Shown here one piece after another: positions 34,254-45,472 of a DNA stretch of 64,000 bases. Position 1 is the stretch's first letter. Each line of letters begins with the position of its first letter. Under the pieces are notes generated by a model. The model saw only the letters and a program-made list of their open reading frames with translations, was not told where the DNA came from and searched no databases. The position numbers and the translations under genes are program-made. The stretch is from Congeria kusceri (Eukaryota; Mollusca; Bivalvia; Myida; Dreissenidae). The DNA is taken from contig JAPFQT010000078.1 in assembly GCA_027627225.1 (NCBI GenBank), forward strand, positions 62,001 to 126,000, in the 5' to 3' direction.

Positions 34254-34324
34254 CTGGTAGGTCATGGACATGCTGTTGGAACTGTCAGATCTCGATTTAT
34301 CGGGTGCATCAGCATGTTCTGTTG
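34254..34324 (-). CDS. Candidate internal exon, minus strand
   Basis: Strong acceptor TTTTATTTTATTTTCAG and donor CAG|GTGGGT on the minus strand bound 71 bp. With two leading bases it reads TEHADAPDKSRSDSSNSMSM then TYQ and ends in phase 0, joining the exon at 33003. Ser/Asp-rich, so it may be a disordered tail. Further upstream, 35150-35222 (acceptor TTTCTTTTCCAG) is another weak exon candidate. Confidence 0.48.
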
Positions 34325-35591
34325 CTGAAAATAAAATAAAATATCAATTGAAATCAGTTTAACATCAGAGTTCTTATGAAATCAGTGTTTGTGCAACTGA
34401 ACCACAACAGAATAGCTCAAATTGTCAAAGAACTTTCACCAGTTGCTTGTGAGGGCTTCATTCCTATTTACCATTGAATTTTTAGATTTTTCTTCATGAT
34501 TTTAATTCAATAATATCTGATGTTATATGCTTTAAATGAACACACACTTTTGTACACATAGCCATTTTAAACAATAATTTTCATCACTTGTTATTGACAA
34601 ATTAAATCCTTTTAAACCAGATATTCTCTCTCACTTTGTCACTAGCTGCATCAGGTGAAATAGTATGTGCATGAAATTGCAAATGGCTGCAGACACAGCC
34701 TTAACATGATGCTTTAACCACACTGCAGTAATGAATGCATCTAGCTTTACCTTTGAAACATTCCTGATACCACTCTTGTACAAATAAAGTGTATTAAATA
34801 GGCCGCACTACACATTCAAGAAGTTGACAATCCAATTACAAACACCACCAAACGATACACCAAACAGACCGAACAGATACACGTGTTCTCTACAAATGTA
34901 TAAACATGCAAGATGAACTGAATGTAGATCTACTCGCTGTACGGCAAATAAACACAAGCCGTACCAATCCGGTCAAGCAGCAGCTATAGGCCTTGTCCGG
35001 CAGAAATGATTCTGAGCTGGGGAAAATTATTTCACAGCCGATGTTCCACTTGAGACCATTTATTTGGCAGGAAATCACAGTTACTCAGCTGCTTAAGACC
35101 AGGACAGGTTCTGAAATTTAAGGGAAAAAAAATGTATTTTTTTATGTATTGACAAGCAGAACCTGCACAAGGCTGACCAAGCCGACATGGACAGACAAAG
35201 CATGAGTTTCGGTCATCTCTCTGGAAAAGAAAGCTCTTATTATCAAATGGTAACACTCTGGGACCAATTTGCCAGTGAATGGCATCCAAGCGCAACTTAC
35301 CCTTTGGTACACGCTAAGAATACATCACACACTACCATATACTTGTAAGTTTGTTTGTTTGGTTTGTTTGTTTGGACTGTTCGCCGTTTTTAACAGCGTT
35401 CAGTCATATCACAATGGTCAGTTAACCTATTCACACTTTTCCTGGGCAAGCTTAGCTGATCTATTCGGTTTACCAGTACTAAGTGCACATACTTACGCCA
35501 GTAACTGACAACTGCCCTACTTGGATATGAGGTAGGGGGAGAATGGCCGTAGAAATAATTTCATGACCAATCCCCAAACAAGTTATGTCTA

Positions 35592-35665
35592 TGGGCTGGG
35601 GTTCAAACTAACGATCCCACGGTTTAACAGTCCAGAGCTCTACCAACTGAGTTAGCCTGGCCTGG
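35592..35665 (-). repeat. tRNA-derived SINE head, family 3-like, minus strand
   Basis: Minus strand: GGCTAACTCAGTTGGTAGAG (A box), 'CTCTGGACTGTTAAACCG' resembling an Asn(GTT) anticodon arm, and B-box AGTTTGAACCCCAG. No 7-bp acceptor pairing, so a SINE head or tRNA pseudogene. Confidence 0.65.
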
Positions 35666-35727
35666 CACACTTCCATATACAAAAAAGATTTACGTACACT
35701 CCTCACTTAAACTTTTGAGATATGTAA

Positions 35728-36410
35728 TGAAACAAGAGCTATTTGTAAAACTGTTATGCCCCCACTAGGTCAAAAGCGATCTTTAAAATATCAATTATCG
35801 TGAAGACTTGATGAAAACTGTTGGACACAGGGAGCTGAAGGTGTTAAAAAGGCAAATTTAAGATAAATCAAGGGCCATAACTCTGCAGTTCCTGGGGCAA
35901 TTTGGTGGTTCGTTGAACTTAAAATATTATTTTCATCAAGTTTTGTGAAGATCGGATGAAAACTGCTGGACTTAGAGGGCAACACGTACAAAAACTAATG
36001 TTAGATAATTCACAGGCTATAACTCCACAGTTAATGAGACAATTTGGTTGATTATAAAACCTGAACGAGATATTGTGTCCACAAAGATTTTCATCTTTCA
36101 TCAAGTTTGGTGAAAATCGGATAAAAACTGTCTGACTTAGTACGGAAACAGCTAAAAAGGCCAATTTAAGATAAGTAAAAGGGTCATAACTATTTCAGGA
36201 TTGATTTGGCTGATGATCAAACTTGGCCGATATATTATTAGAATAAAGATTTTAATGAAGTTTGGCAAAGATCGGATGAAAACTATTGGACTTAGTACAA
36301 CACTAGCAGAAACGGCTACAAATAGTTCGATCTGGCCCATTATCGAACCTATCTGAGATTGTATGGTCATACATAAATTGTGCAAGTTTGGTTAAGATTG
36401 AATGAAAAGA
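35728..36410 (-). mobile_element. Subunit-type dispersed element C, inverted copy 3
   Basis: It starts 'TTTGTAAAACTGTTATGCCC', the reverse complement of the right end of the copies at 29.24 and 29.94 kb. Three to four subunits carry 'GGGCCATAACTCTGCAGTTC', 'CAATTTGGTTGAT' and 'AAGATCGGATGAAAACT.CTGGACTTAG' at about 35866, 36006 and 36173 (140-167 bp spacing). The 5' module with 'GAAGATGGCGGG' is missing. Confidence 0.82.
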
Positions 36411-36414
36411 GAAG

Positions 36415-37040
36415 TTTTTATCGCCTGCCCAAAATTGACAAATAATAGACTATGGACGAAACAAATCAACAGACCAGAATGATCTGATAATATGTGCAAG
36501 TGCTCTTGGCAGGGATGCTACATATAAAGTTCATTTGAATTCAAGTAATTAGTTTCTGAGAATTGGTCGGAAAACAAGAATTTATGATTAAAATATTATG
36601 TTTATAATCAAATCAGACTGGAAAATCTGACAGTTTGCGCATGTCCTCGTGATGGAGATGCTCAAGTTTATTGAAAATGAGTCATTAGTTACTGAGAAGT
36701 AGTGCGTCAAAAATTTCCTATTAACAAATCCTATTTACCTTATATCAAGGGGCAATAACTCTCTGAAAAATCATTAGACTGGAAAGACCTGACAACATGC
36801 GCAAGTCCTCTTGGTAAGGATGCTGCATATCAAGTTTAATTGAATTTGAATTATTAATTCCGGAGATCCTGCACGGAAACAAAAATATATGTTTAAATGT
36901 TCTATTAATAATCAAAGGGCAGTAACTCCATGAAAAACAATCAGACCAGAAGAATCTGACATTATGTGCATTTGTTTCATTGAATCTGAGTTATTAGTTC
37001 CAGAGATCTTGCGTGGAAACTAAATGTAAAATAAGTGTAA
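36415..37040 (+). repeat. Tandem array, four diverged ~146-166-bp subunits
   Basis: Subunits start with 'CAGACCAGAA..ATCTGA' or 'AGACTGGAAA..CTGACA' at about 36470, 36616, 36776 and 36942. Each continues with 'GCGCAAGTCCTCTTGG.A.GATGC' and 'GAGTTATTAGTTCC.GAGATC'. It follows directly on inverted element C. Confidence 0.75.
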
Positions 37041-37624
37041 ATGTACGCTTATTTTTGAAAAAGTGTGAGTAAATGTACACTCTATGTAGGATTTGTGGGC
37101 TATATTTACATCCAACAATATATTACGATATGATCAGAAGGCCAGAGTAGTATACAATGTAAAAATAATCAGTTTAATGCAGTCATTTGAATACAAAAAT
37201 GTAACAAGAAATAATTCTAAACATTTTAAGACTTTATTGCTAACTCCTGAATATATCAACTGCACATTCAGATAGGCAGGTTTGTCAAAACATCTGTCTC
37301 TGTTTCTGTCTTCCAGTCACCCCTGAATGCTAAGATCTGAAAAAGATGCGCGTAAATGTACACCCAACTTATTATTTTCTCTTCGTATTTTCCAAGTATT
37401 TGTGCGTAAATTACGCGTGTACGCCCCTTATCTGGGCCTCTGGGCGGATGGAAGGTTGGATGGATCAAATTTTGCTTAAAATTTGTTGGGCACTGCATTG
37501 GACATCCTTACAAATGAATAGCAACGAAGATGAATTTGTAGATACATGTAGTTGAAGATCTTCAAGCTTGCAGCCCATGATTTCTTTAAATGGATGAGTA
37601 TGAACCAGGACTGGCACGTATCAC

Positions 37625-38690
37625 TCACCCCTGTGTTTTCCCGGCAGGTTTTACCGTTTTTTCCCGCCCCGGTCAATACTTTGAAAGTGGGCAACACTGG
37701 TCATTACTGGGCAATACTTTTTTTTCTTCAGTTAATATGCAGTTGTAATTGTTTTTATAAATCTAAATGCTCAGTTACCTTATGTCATTAAAATGACTTG
37801 TTTAATTTTGCAGATCTAATATATGCATAGTTACAATATTTTTGAAGTGGCGGCACATATCCACTGGTTTATTCATACATTTGTCGATTGTAACGCTTAT
37901 CATGAAATATTTTCTCTGTTGTATGTGAAATGATTCCGGTTGATATTGATATATGTCTACACTTATTCATCCTTCTTTATTTCTTGCACTGAACTGTTCT
38001 TTTTTGTTAACAATAAAACTTCTATGGATAATAATGCAAGCATGGTCATTATTATTTAATAATCTGGTATTATACCGGGGATGATACCGGGGATGACTGG
38101 ACAAATCACTCATATCTTCCAATTTCATTACTTACTTTCAATTAACAGCAGGAATCAGTCACTTAAGGTGCCATTCAATGCATGTTTTTATATTTCGGAA
38201 AAGGCCCCTAATTGACATGGGTCTTTGCCTGGTCCCTCAATCATTGAGAAAGGTCTAATGTTTATTCAAGGGTCCAGTTTTAACTGTTTGTTGAGCACAT
38301 GCATCTGTCAATTCATTCAATGTTTGTGTTTGTTTAAGAGGATGTACATATAATGGATGTATCATAAATGATACCACACTATTGTGTCATTAATTTAACG
38401 TACAAGCACTGGGATGCAAGAGGGTCTTGTTGCAACATAACATCAACTAAAATATTTTATATCATAAAAATATACAATTTTACTTACAGTATATAACTGT
38501 TATAACTGTTATTAGATATGTGTTTATATGTAGAAACTAATTATTAGTATCTAATGTAAACATAATTGTGAAGTATCTTTTTTTTCCATTATTGCCCAGT
38601 ATCGCCCAGTAAAACTACGTAAAACCCCGTTTTTCTCAGTATTACCCGCTCGGTCAATACTATATAACCTGGGTTTTATGAAAACCCTGG
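37625..38690. mobile_element. Possible hAT-like element with GGTCAATACT-rich ends
   Basis: The left end has 'CCTGTGTTTTCCCGGCAGG' and 'CCCCGGTCAATACTTTG' with 'TACTGGGCAATAC'. The right end has 'ATTGCCCAGTATCGCCCAG' (inverted relative to the left), 'CGCTCGGTCAATACTATAT' (direct) and 'ATGAAAACCCTGG'. Mixed direct and inverted subterminal motifs and a CAGGGTTTTC-like terminus suggest a DNA transposon, but a target duplication was not found. Inside, a tandem 'ATACCGGGGATG' pair lies at 38074-38096. Confidence 0.4.
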
Positions 38691-39016
38691 TATGAAAAGT
38701 GTATTTATTAAACATGACATATTATATGCACTCAATATATAATATTGCCTATCAACTCTTCCAATATGGTTTGCATGCTGTGTACTTATCCAACTATATC
38801 ATGGTACACAACGCTGTTAAATGACCTTATTAGACACAAGGAATAATACTCCCAATTAATACGAATTTTGTTGTCTTTTTCTTTATTTTTCATGTATGTT
38901 AAAAGATTTTCATATTTTATGTTTTTGTAAATACCAATTTTACTTTGTTTAATGTCACTTTCCAACAGCATTTTTAATTATGAAATCATGTTTTAAGCTT
39001 TATAAGCTGCAAATTC

Positions 39017-39165
39017 TAGTTACTAAAATAAATATTTACCAAGGGCCTAACAAGTTATTCAGTGCTAGCTTAAAGTATGTGTCCTGCACCTATCAATATT
39101 TTAGTGTGGGTGGGCATGTACGAGAATTAAGATTGAAAGATATTCCTGACAGGTGGGAATTTAAC
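39017..39165 (+). repeat. Direct duplication with truncated MITE, copy 1
   Basis: From 'TAGTTACTAAAATAAATATT' through 'GGGCCTAACAAGTTATTCAG' to 'CGAGAATTAAGATTGAAAGA' this matches 39624-39780. Both copies include the left end of the TGCACCTATCAATA element (here from 39085), but in this copy the element breaks off after about 80 bp. Confidence 0.85.
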
Positions 39166-39623
39166 CAATTTTACTGCATTTTTAGCTGCAAATTCATCTT
39201 TTACACCACAATATTTACACTATAGTATCAGTCTTCACAATAGTTTTTTCGGGCATAGACCATAAAATTTCAACTTGCCTGAATGATAATGCTAACTGCC
39301 GCAAAATATGTTATTTCAGCATGTAAAAGTAGTTAACAGATATTTTATTACTGCAATATGCGTTCATACTTTAGCAAAACATTCCACCAAGAAAATGGTC
39401 TTTCAATGGTAAGGTCTGTGACTTGTATATTTGCAACGGTACAGCATTCCTTGTAAGGCTATTGTCGCCAATAGTGAGCTACTTTTTATATGGGCAGTAT
39501 CGTCTAGTTAGAATATAGCCCTTTATAAACAGTAACACTAAATAAGTTGCACATCTTATTACTAAGAATTTAGACTATCCAGGGTAAGGACATCTATTTA
39601 TATATTGGCAACTGTTGCCCATA

Positions 39624-39995
39624 TAGTTACTAAAATAAATATTTACCAAGGGCCTAACAAGTTATTCAGTGCCAGCTTAAAGTAAGTATGTGTCTTGCAC
39701 ATATCAATATTTTTGTGTGGGTGGTGATATACGAGAATTAAGATTGAAAGAGATTCCAGACAGGTGAGAATTTGACACGCCAAATCATTCTGGGTCCAAG
39801 GATTTATGTCGGATTTTAGAACCTGGTAATATAGACCCCCAACCATTTCCCACTGTGGAGTGTGGGGCATTAGACAAAAATGCTTGGTTCTTCGCTGGGG
39901 AATTATAACCAAAAAAATCAAATTGCCCATGGGTTAGCCCCCACCCCCCGCTCCCCACTCCGGAGAAACTAAGAAACTATTGATAGGTGCATCCC
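39624..39995 (+). repeat. Direct duplication copy 2, carrying a complete MITE
   Basis: It has the same left flank as 39017, followed by a complete TIR element at 39696-39991 (separate entry). The spacing between duplicates is 607 bp. Confidence 0.85.
39696..39991. mobile_element. MITE with TGCACCTATCAATA termini, copy 2
   Basis: Left end TGCACATATCAATATTTT, right end ACTATTGATAGGTGCA. The interior phrases 'TTGACACGC', 'ATTCTGGGTCC', 'GTCGGATTTTAGA' and 'GGTGATATA/GGTAATATA' match the element at 53310-53617. Length 296 bp, no ORF of its own. No target duplication is visible at this copy. Confidence 0.8.
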
Positions 39996-40566
39996 AGACC
40001 TAGAGCCTGTTCTAATCACATCATGTGCTGTATAAAGCGAACGTTTGACGATGACTTTGTTTCGATATTTTCTGTATTAAATACATGTGTCAGTACAGTT
40101 TATTTACGTAATTTGTTTCATTATTGTATATGGAAATGAAAACAATCAAATGTTACCTTGGTCACGACCGAATTAATTGCTAAATCCTTTAATAAACTGC
40201 AACTGTATAAATTTGTGTTGACATTTCAGCCATTTTACCGGAAGTAATGAATTATTTGATCCTAAGACAGTTCAGTCCCAAGACAAATTGGTCTAAAGAC
40301 CATTCGATTGACAGATTCAAATGACTTAACATACGCACTCGTCGTCGCCTCAATTAATGTTTTGTGATTTGTTCTATATCTATTATAATGGGTATTATAA
40401 ATATAATAATGAAAAACAACGGTTCTTAGTTTTTAGCTTTAATTATCATATAAAATGATTATATCATTTAATAAACATAAGTCTATATAAAATTATGTTT
40501 CAAATAAAAACAAAAAAAAATCTTATAAATATTCGACTGGGCAAAACTAATAACGGAAGCAACAAG

Positions 40567-41290
40567 AGCTGTCAGAGGACAGCGCGCTCGACTTTTCAAA
40601 GTATTTCAGTTGGTACATATGTTTAATGGTAGAAGGGACATACATTTGTTAAAATACATAGTTTTTTTTATTGAAGCCTTGAATAGTTTTTTAAATGTTT
40701 AAAACAAAAACTTTAACAATAAAGTCTATGTAAAAAGTTGGCTAATTCTGTCAAAATACAAAATAGAGCTATGGGAAATGTTCACCCTGATACTGGAGTT
40801 GATGACAAAGGTTAGTTGCAAGTTTCAAGTGAACAGCTTGTGTAGCATTGAAGTTACACAACTTTTGAATATAAACTTTAACCAGATAATCTATGTGAAA
40901 AAAGGGACAGCACTCTGTCAAAATACTAAACAGTTATATGGAATGTTGAACTTGATAAAGGAGTTGATGACAAAGTTTTGTTCGAAGTTTCAAGTGAATA
41001 ACTTATGTAGATTAGAAGTTACCAAACTTTTGAATATAAACCTTAACCAGAAAATATATGTGAAAAAGGGGCATAACTCTGTCAAATTACAAAACAGATT
41101 TATGGGGAATGTTGCCTCTGACACTGGAGTTGATGACAAACGTACATTCTAAGTTTCAAAGGAATAACGTATGTAGTTTTGAAGTTACAAGACTTTTGAA
41201 TGAAAACGTTAACCAATTCAGACGTGGACGCGGACGCCGACGCCGGGGGTAGTAGAGTAGATCACATATTCTTCGAATAGTCGAGCTAAT
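40567..41290 (+). mobile_element. TIR element D (GCTCGACTATTCGAAG type), copy 1
   Basis: The left end 'GCTCGACTTTTCAAAG' (40586-40601) is the inverse of the right end 'CTTCGAATAGTCGAGC' (41271-41286) with two mismatches. The leader is 'CAAGAGCTGTCAGAGGACAG'. Inside are about three subunits of ~155 bp, each with 'ATAACTCTGTCAAA', 'GAGTTGATGACAAAGG', 'CAAGTTTCAAGTGAATAAC' and 'TTTTGAATATAAACTTTAAC'. A GC-rich 'CGGACGCCGACGCCGG' precedes the right end. No transposase; non-autonomous. Central tandem subunits of this size are typical of Helentron-related elements in molluscs, while the terminal inversion would also fit a MITE. Confidence 0.85.
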
Positions 41291-41867
41291 AAAAATAGCA
41301 TAAAGTTAATAGAATAAAGTTAATAGCATAAACCACTTTTGAAAAGTCAACATAATATTAAAGGGGCGTATCGACGGTATTTCCCATAAATATTATATAC
41401 TAGGCAAAACTCCTAACGCACATAAGAGAAATACTGTCAGTATGTTACATGGAAGCGGAAACAACAAATGGGTCAAAAATAATAATCTTAGCTGACCGAT
41501 CAATTTTACCAATAATTATTATGTTGAAAAGATTTGATAAATGGCAGTAATGTCTGAAAATTTTGTTTATATATTTTTATAAATAAGGTTTTATGGTCAA
41601 ATATAAATATGCATTGGGAGATTTGCCTAGTAGATATTGAAATTAAATATATTGGTTAACTGTTTATAGACACAAGGACATCATATTTAACAATGCTTCA
41701 ATATTAATTCTCTGTTAATGAACTTTATTTTTGCAAATGTAATTGTCGATCTACCGTAGATAAACCCCTTTAACGTTACATGCAACATGTAAACTGTAAA
41801 CAAAATACAAACTAACATACAAATAGAAATATATGAAAATATTAAAGATGTTTAATATAATCCAATG

Positions 41868-41940
41868 GCTACTCGGCGATGCCTGATAAGCTCCGCCTAC
41901 AGGCAAACGCGGCGAATAAGATGCTTGCTATATATTTTCG
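41868..41940 (+). other. GC-rich island in AT-rich DNA, unexplained
   Basis: 'CTACTCGGCGATGCCTGATA' and 'CAAACGCGGCGAATAAGATG' stand out in composition. No second copy in the window. Confidence 0.3.
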
Positions 41941-42221
41941 ATACTTGTTTTGTGATCAGTTCGTCTTTGATAGTAGTACTGAATAAACGTGCTAGAAAAC
42001 TAATCCCTTTTGGGTCTTGAATAAACCATCCCTCTAAGAGTCCAGAATAGTAACATTATAACATTACATTAACAAAAGTAAAAACTTATTTAATGTTTAT
42101 GTTTTCTTATATGTAAATTAAAATGCACCTGAAGAGCACATACCTCCACTAACCCTACATAGCAATGGACTTTTTCGGTGTTTGGTAAGCTCTCTTATCC
42201 ACTTTCCTATGAATTCAAATA

Positions 42222-42420
42222 TCCTGGATCCAGACGATGATCCGGATCACCACCAAAATCTAACCACTGACCCATTTTCACCTTCCTACAAAATTGCATG
42301 CAAATCCATTATAGCTTTTTGCATGAATTTGCGCATTAATATGTGGAAGTTGTTTATTAATATATAGACAGACAAACAAACAAATGCCAGCAACAACATA
42401 ACCACATTGGCGGAGATGAA
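42222..42420 (+). mobile_element. 3' end of an RTE-like LINE
   Basis: The order 'CTGGATCCAGACGATGATCC', 'GGATCACCACCAAAATCTAA', a TTGCATGCAAATCCATTATA stretch, 'AGACAGACAAACAAACAAAT' and 'ACATAACCACATTGGCGGAG' is, as I recall, the highly conserved 3' tail of RTE-class non-LTR retrotransposons of invertebrates (consensus ...CATAACCTCCTTGGCGGAGGTAAT). No reverse-transcriptase ORF precedes it here, so this is a 5'-truncated insertion. Confidence 0.65.
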
Positions 42421-42654
42421 ACAATATGGTTTGGGTTAACATAGATAGGGAACGATCAAATCTATTAAAATCATCTAATGCTGCGGTAAAAGTAATAATG
42501 AAATCGATAAATGTCCAAAATTCAGCTAATAAAAGTACACTAATCAGTAATTTATAACAAGTTTTACTAAGATCAACAACCGCAGCAGTGATAGTAGTTG
42601 TTTTTAATGCTAATAGTAGAAGTAAATAGGGGAAGTTAGAAAGCAGAATTGAGG

Positions 42655-43010
42655 CAGTAATTAAAGCAACAGTAGCAGTAGCAGCAACAATAGTAGTAGC
42701 AGCAACAGTAGCAGCTGCAGATGTATCAGAAGCAGTTGCAGCAGTAGCAGTAGAAGCATCGGCATCTCCAGCAGTAGATGCAATAGCACCATCAGTAGAT
42801 GTAACAGCAGCAGCAGCAGCGGCCGTAGCAGGTGTAACAGTAGTAGTAGCTGCAACAATGGTAGCAGTTGCAACTGTAGCAGCAGAAGCAGTTGTAGAAG
42901 TAGCAGCTACAGTAGTAGAAGCATCAGTAGTTTCCGTAGTTGCAGTAGTAGTTCAAGCTGCAGTAGTTGCATAGGTAGAAGCAGCGGAAAGCAGCAGCTG
43001 CTGCATATAG
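42655..43010 (+). repeat. GCA/GTA cryptic trinucleotide array, left half
   Basis: GCA, GTA, ACA, GAA and GTT triplets dominate. In the plus frame starting at 42666 there is no stop until 42972, giving an Ala/Val-rich peptide of about 100 codons without a suitable start. The minus strand gives a 70-residue nearly pure Leu ORF. Both follow from triplet composition. The same kind of array resumes at 43478. Confidence 0.85.
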
Positions 43011-43439
43011 AAAATAGGTTATCTTTTTATTTGATTAATATAATACTTTTATTATTTCAGGAATTTTAGTTTTATATTTTTTTTTTCTTTTATTTCGACA
43101 GTTTTTATTTTTTATTTACATGTTACATATTGACGTCCAACTGATTTGAACCGTTTAAATGTTGTTTTTTTCTCGGCAAACAAGGCTAGCCAGATCAGAG
43201 GCACCGTCTACCTTACACTACCCTACACAAAACTAACCACACCTCTCTCCCTAGTCGCCCCACACTCCCACAGCGACTACTCGGGCCATCCGATCTCCTT
43301 GTTTAGCCTACCCTAGTTTTATATTATTATTCTTACTGTAGTTATAATTATTGTATTTATTGAATTTTTATTTATTTATTTACTTATTCATATATTTTAT
43401 TTATTTATTTTATTTGTATAATTGTGAGTATTTTTATTG

Positions 43440-43477
<38 letters not shown>
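43011..43477. mobile_element. Insertion splitting the trinucleotide array, (ATT)n at its right edge
   Basis: Non-repetitive AT-rich sequence of about 470 bp separates two halves of a GCA/GTA array. It ends with about eleven ATT units (43442-43478) directly against the array. A short tandem tail at one end is the hallmark of retroposon insertion, so a LINE or SINE fragment is possible. The interior (including a CCCTACACAAAACTAACCAC segment at 43221) is not recognised. Confidence 0.4.
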
Positions 43478-43478
<1 letters not shown>

Positions 43479-43720
43479 GCAACAGTAGTTGCCAACTGTA
43501 GCAGCTTCATCGGCAGTTGCAGCAGTAGTTGTAGAAGTATCAACAGCAGCAGCAGTATATGAAATAGAAGCAGCAATTGTAGCGCAGCAGCAGCAGCAAC
43601 AAAGGTCGAATGGAAGTAGTAGTAATGTTAGCAGACGTAATAATAGCAATAGATTGTTAGTAGTAGTAGAAGTAGCTGTTGCTTTTGTTATTCGTGTAGT
43701 TACAGCAATATGTTGGTTGT
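43478..43720 (+). repeat. GCA/GTA cryptic trinucleotide array, right half
   Basis: 'AGTAGTTGCCAACTGTAGCA', 'GCAGCAGCAGTATATGAAAT' and '(CAG)4CAACAAAGG' continue the style of the left half. The plus-strand ORF 43489-43755 (MPTVAASSAVAAVVVEVS...) is its read-through. Confidence 0.8.
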
Positions 43721-43759
43721 TGTGGAAAAATATGTTGCCGGTTTGGTTGTGTTGATGGC

Positions 43760-44675
43760 TGCTGCTTAGTATTTGTGTTGTCTCATTAATTTCTATTTCA
43801 TCTTTGTATTACAAAAAATAACGTTCATATTGATAGAAATACTAAAACACACAATTTATAACGCAGCTAAAATGTCAACGTGTAATTAAAGCCACCGAAT
43901 CTGCATTGAGCATAAGCTATAACTTTAAAATATATATTTTCTGTGAACGCATTAAGCATTTTCTCAACACAATTTTCTTCGTTCGTATAGTATTCTGTAA
44001 ACGAAAGATTTCACAATTTTACTTAATAACAAAAAGCCAACCCTGTAAACAAATGAATTATTCAGCTTGTAAAAACGTCTTGACTAGTCGTCAAAAGCTA
44101 TTCTTTTTTTTGTAAATTCGTTTAATCTCTACATACATGACAGTTGTTAAAAATGTTGATATTCAATACGGATTCGGTGTCTTTAATCTGTAAAGTAAGT
44201 AATCAGTAACGTAAAAATAAAGAAAACACATAACCTAGTAAAATGTTTTATCATGTTTCGTTATTCAATGCTGGGCTTTATTACATATTAATACATAACA
44301 CCTAATTGCTACTATTAACAACTTGAAATTGCATAAAGATGTAAAAGAAGTCATAACTTTTAAAGTGTGTATGTACGATCTTTCATATACATTGTTTTAA
44401 AAAAAGCAAATGAAAGTGACAACAAATTAAAATCAAACAGAAAACGATACAAACGACGAAAGAAACACTTTAATACAGAATAAATAAAAAACTTCTAGTG
44501 TCGAATTATGCATCGATTATTAGTGGTGTATAGCCTAAACAAATTGCCAAGTCAACGTATATACATGCACACTGTACAGACTAAAACTATTTGGTGATTA
44601 AAAACTAGCTCGATTATTTTGTTTATTGCATTTATGCAACTATATATGTTGCAAGATTGTAAATTCGGTCAAAAC
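43760..44675. other. AT-rich spacer, nothing recognised
   Basis: No supported feature. Confidence 0.5.
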
Positions 44676-44684
44676 AAAAAATTC

Positions 44685-44889
44685 TGTGTTTCGGGCAACC
44701 GACCCTACCTAGCGAAAGGCCACCGAAACTAACTTTTTTAGGCACGATTGTTTACCGTGAAATCCGTATTCGTCAGATTTTATAAATTTTTCAATGTTTT
44801 TTTCAGACTGAAATGTGTAAGTTAACAAAAAATAAAAATAATAAATCCCGACCCTACTGAACTTGTTTAAGACTATTGCCCGAAACACA
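44685..44889. mobile_element. 205-bp MITE with TGTGTTTCGGGCAA termini
   Basis: TGTGTTTCGGGCAA (44685-44698) is perfectly inverted at TTGCCCGAAACACA (44876-44889). A CCGACCCTAC motif occurs just inside both ends in direct orientation. No ORF beyond chance. Confidence 0.75.
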
Positions 44890-45472
44890 CAATTTATTGT
44901 TCTTGGCCTAGGTCTACACACTGGTATAAATACTGTATTTGTTCTAATAAACACGTGGAATCTTTGGAGAAACAAATATCTAAAACAGTGTACACAGAAT
45001 ATTTAGCGATGCTTTATTTCAATGGTAATGTCAGTTCAATCCGTTTCCTTGTTTACAATCCAACATCTTTGTTACATTGGAAAAAATGAAGACCATATTT
45101 CGCACAAGTCTAATATCGAATTTAATGTTTCAATGACGTGTTAATTACTAGCATAAAAGTATCACGTATAAATGGCACTGTACTGGTTTGAATTCGTCAA
45201 TAAAATATTTGTTCGTCTGTTTGTATTTTACGTACTGATCATTTGTTGTTGTTAAATTTTCTGAGTTGTACTCAGTTAATTGTCCGTTTTCCTATGACGC
45301 TTCAATCATCTGTTCTTTTGTTCTTCAACTGAAACGAGTTTTAGACCATTTGTTGTTCTTCCATCTTTTTCATAACTCAGCTGCGCTTTTCCACTCAAGG
45401 CATTTCTGCAAGAAAATAAAATAAAATAGATGGACATCGATTTCGACGTTCTTTCGTGTGTATCAACGAACA

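Noticed and set aside
32322..35665. Functional tRNA genes
   Set aside because: A and B boxes are present but the acceptor ends do not pair and no complete cloverleaf forms; SINE heads are the better call.
37625..38690. Solo LTRs or an LTR retrotransposon from the direct GGTCAATACT repeats
   Set aside because: Only short motifs are shared, there is no TG...CA structure, primer-binding site or pol remnant.
42661..42873. Seventy-residue leucine-rich ORF on the minus strand as a membrane peptide
   Set aside because: It is the reverse reading of a GCA/GTA trinucleotide array; the leucines come from TGC/TAC triplet phase.
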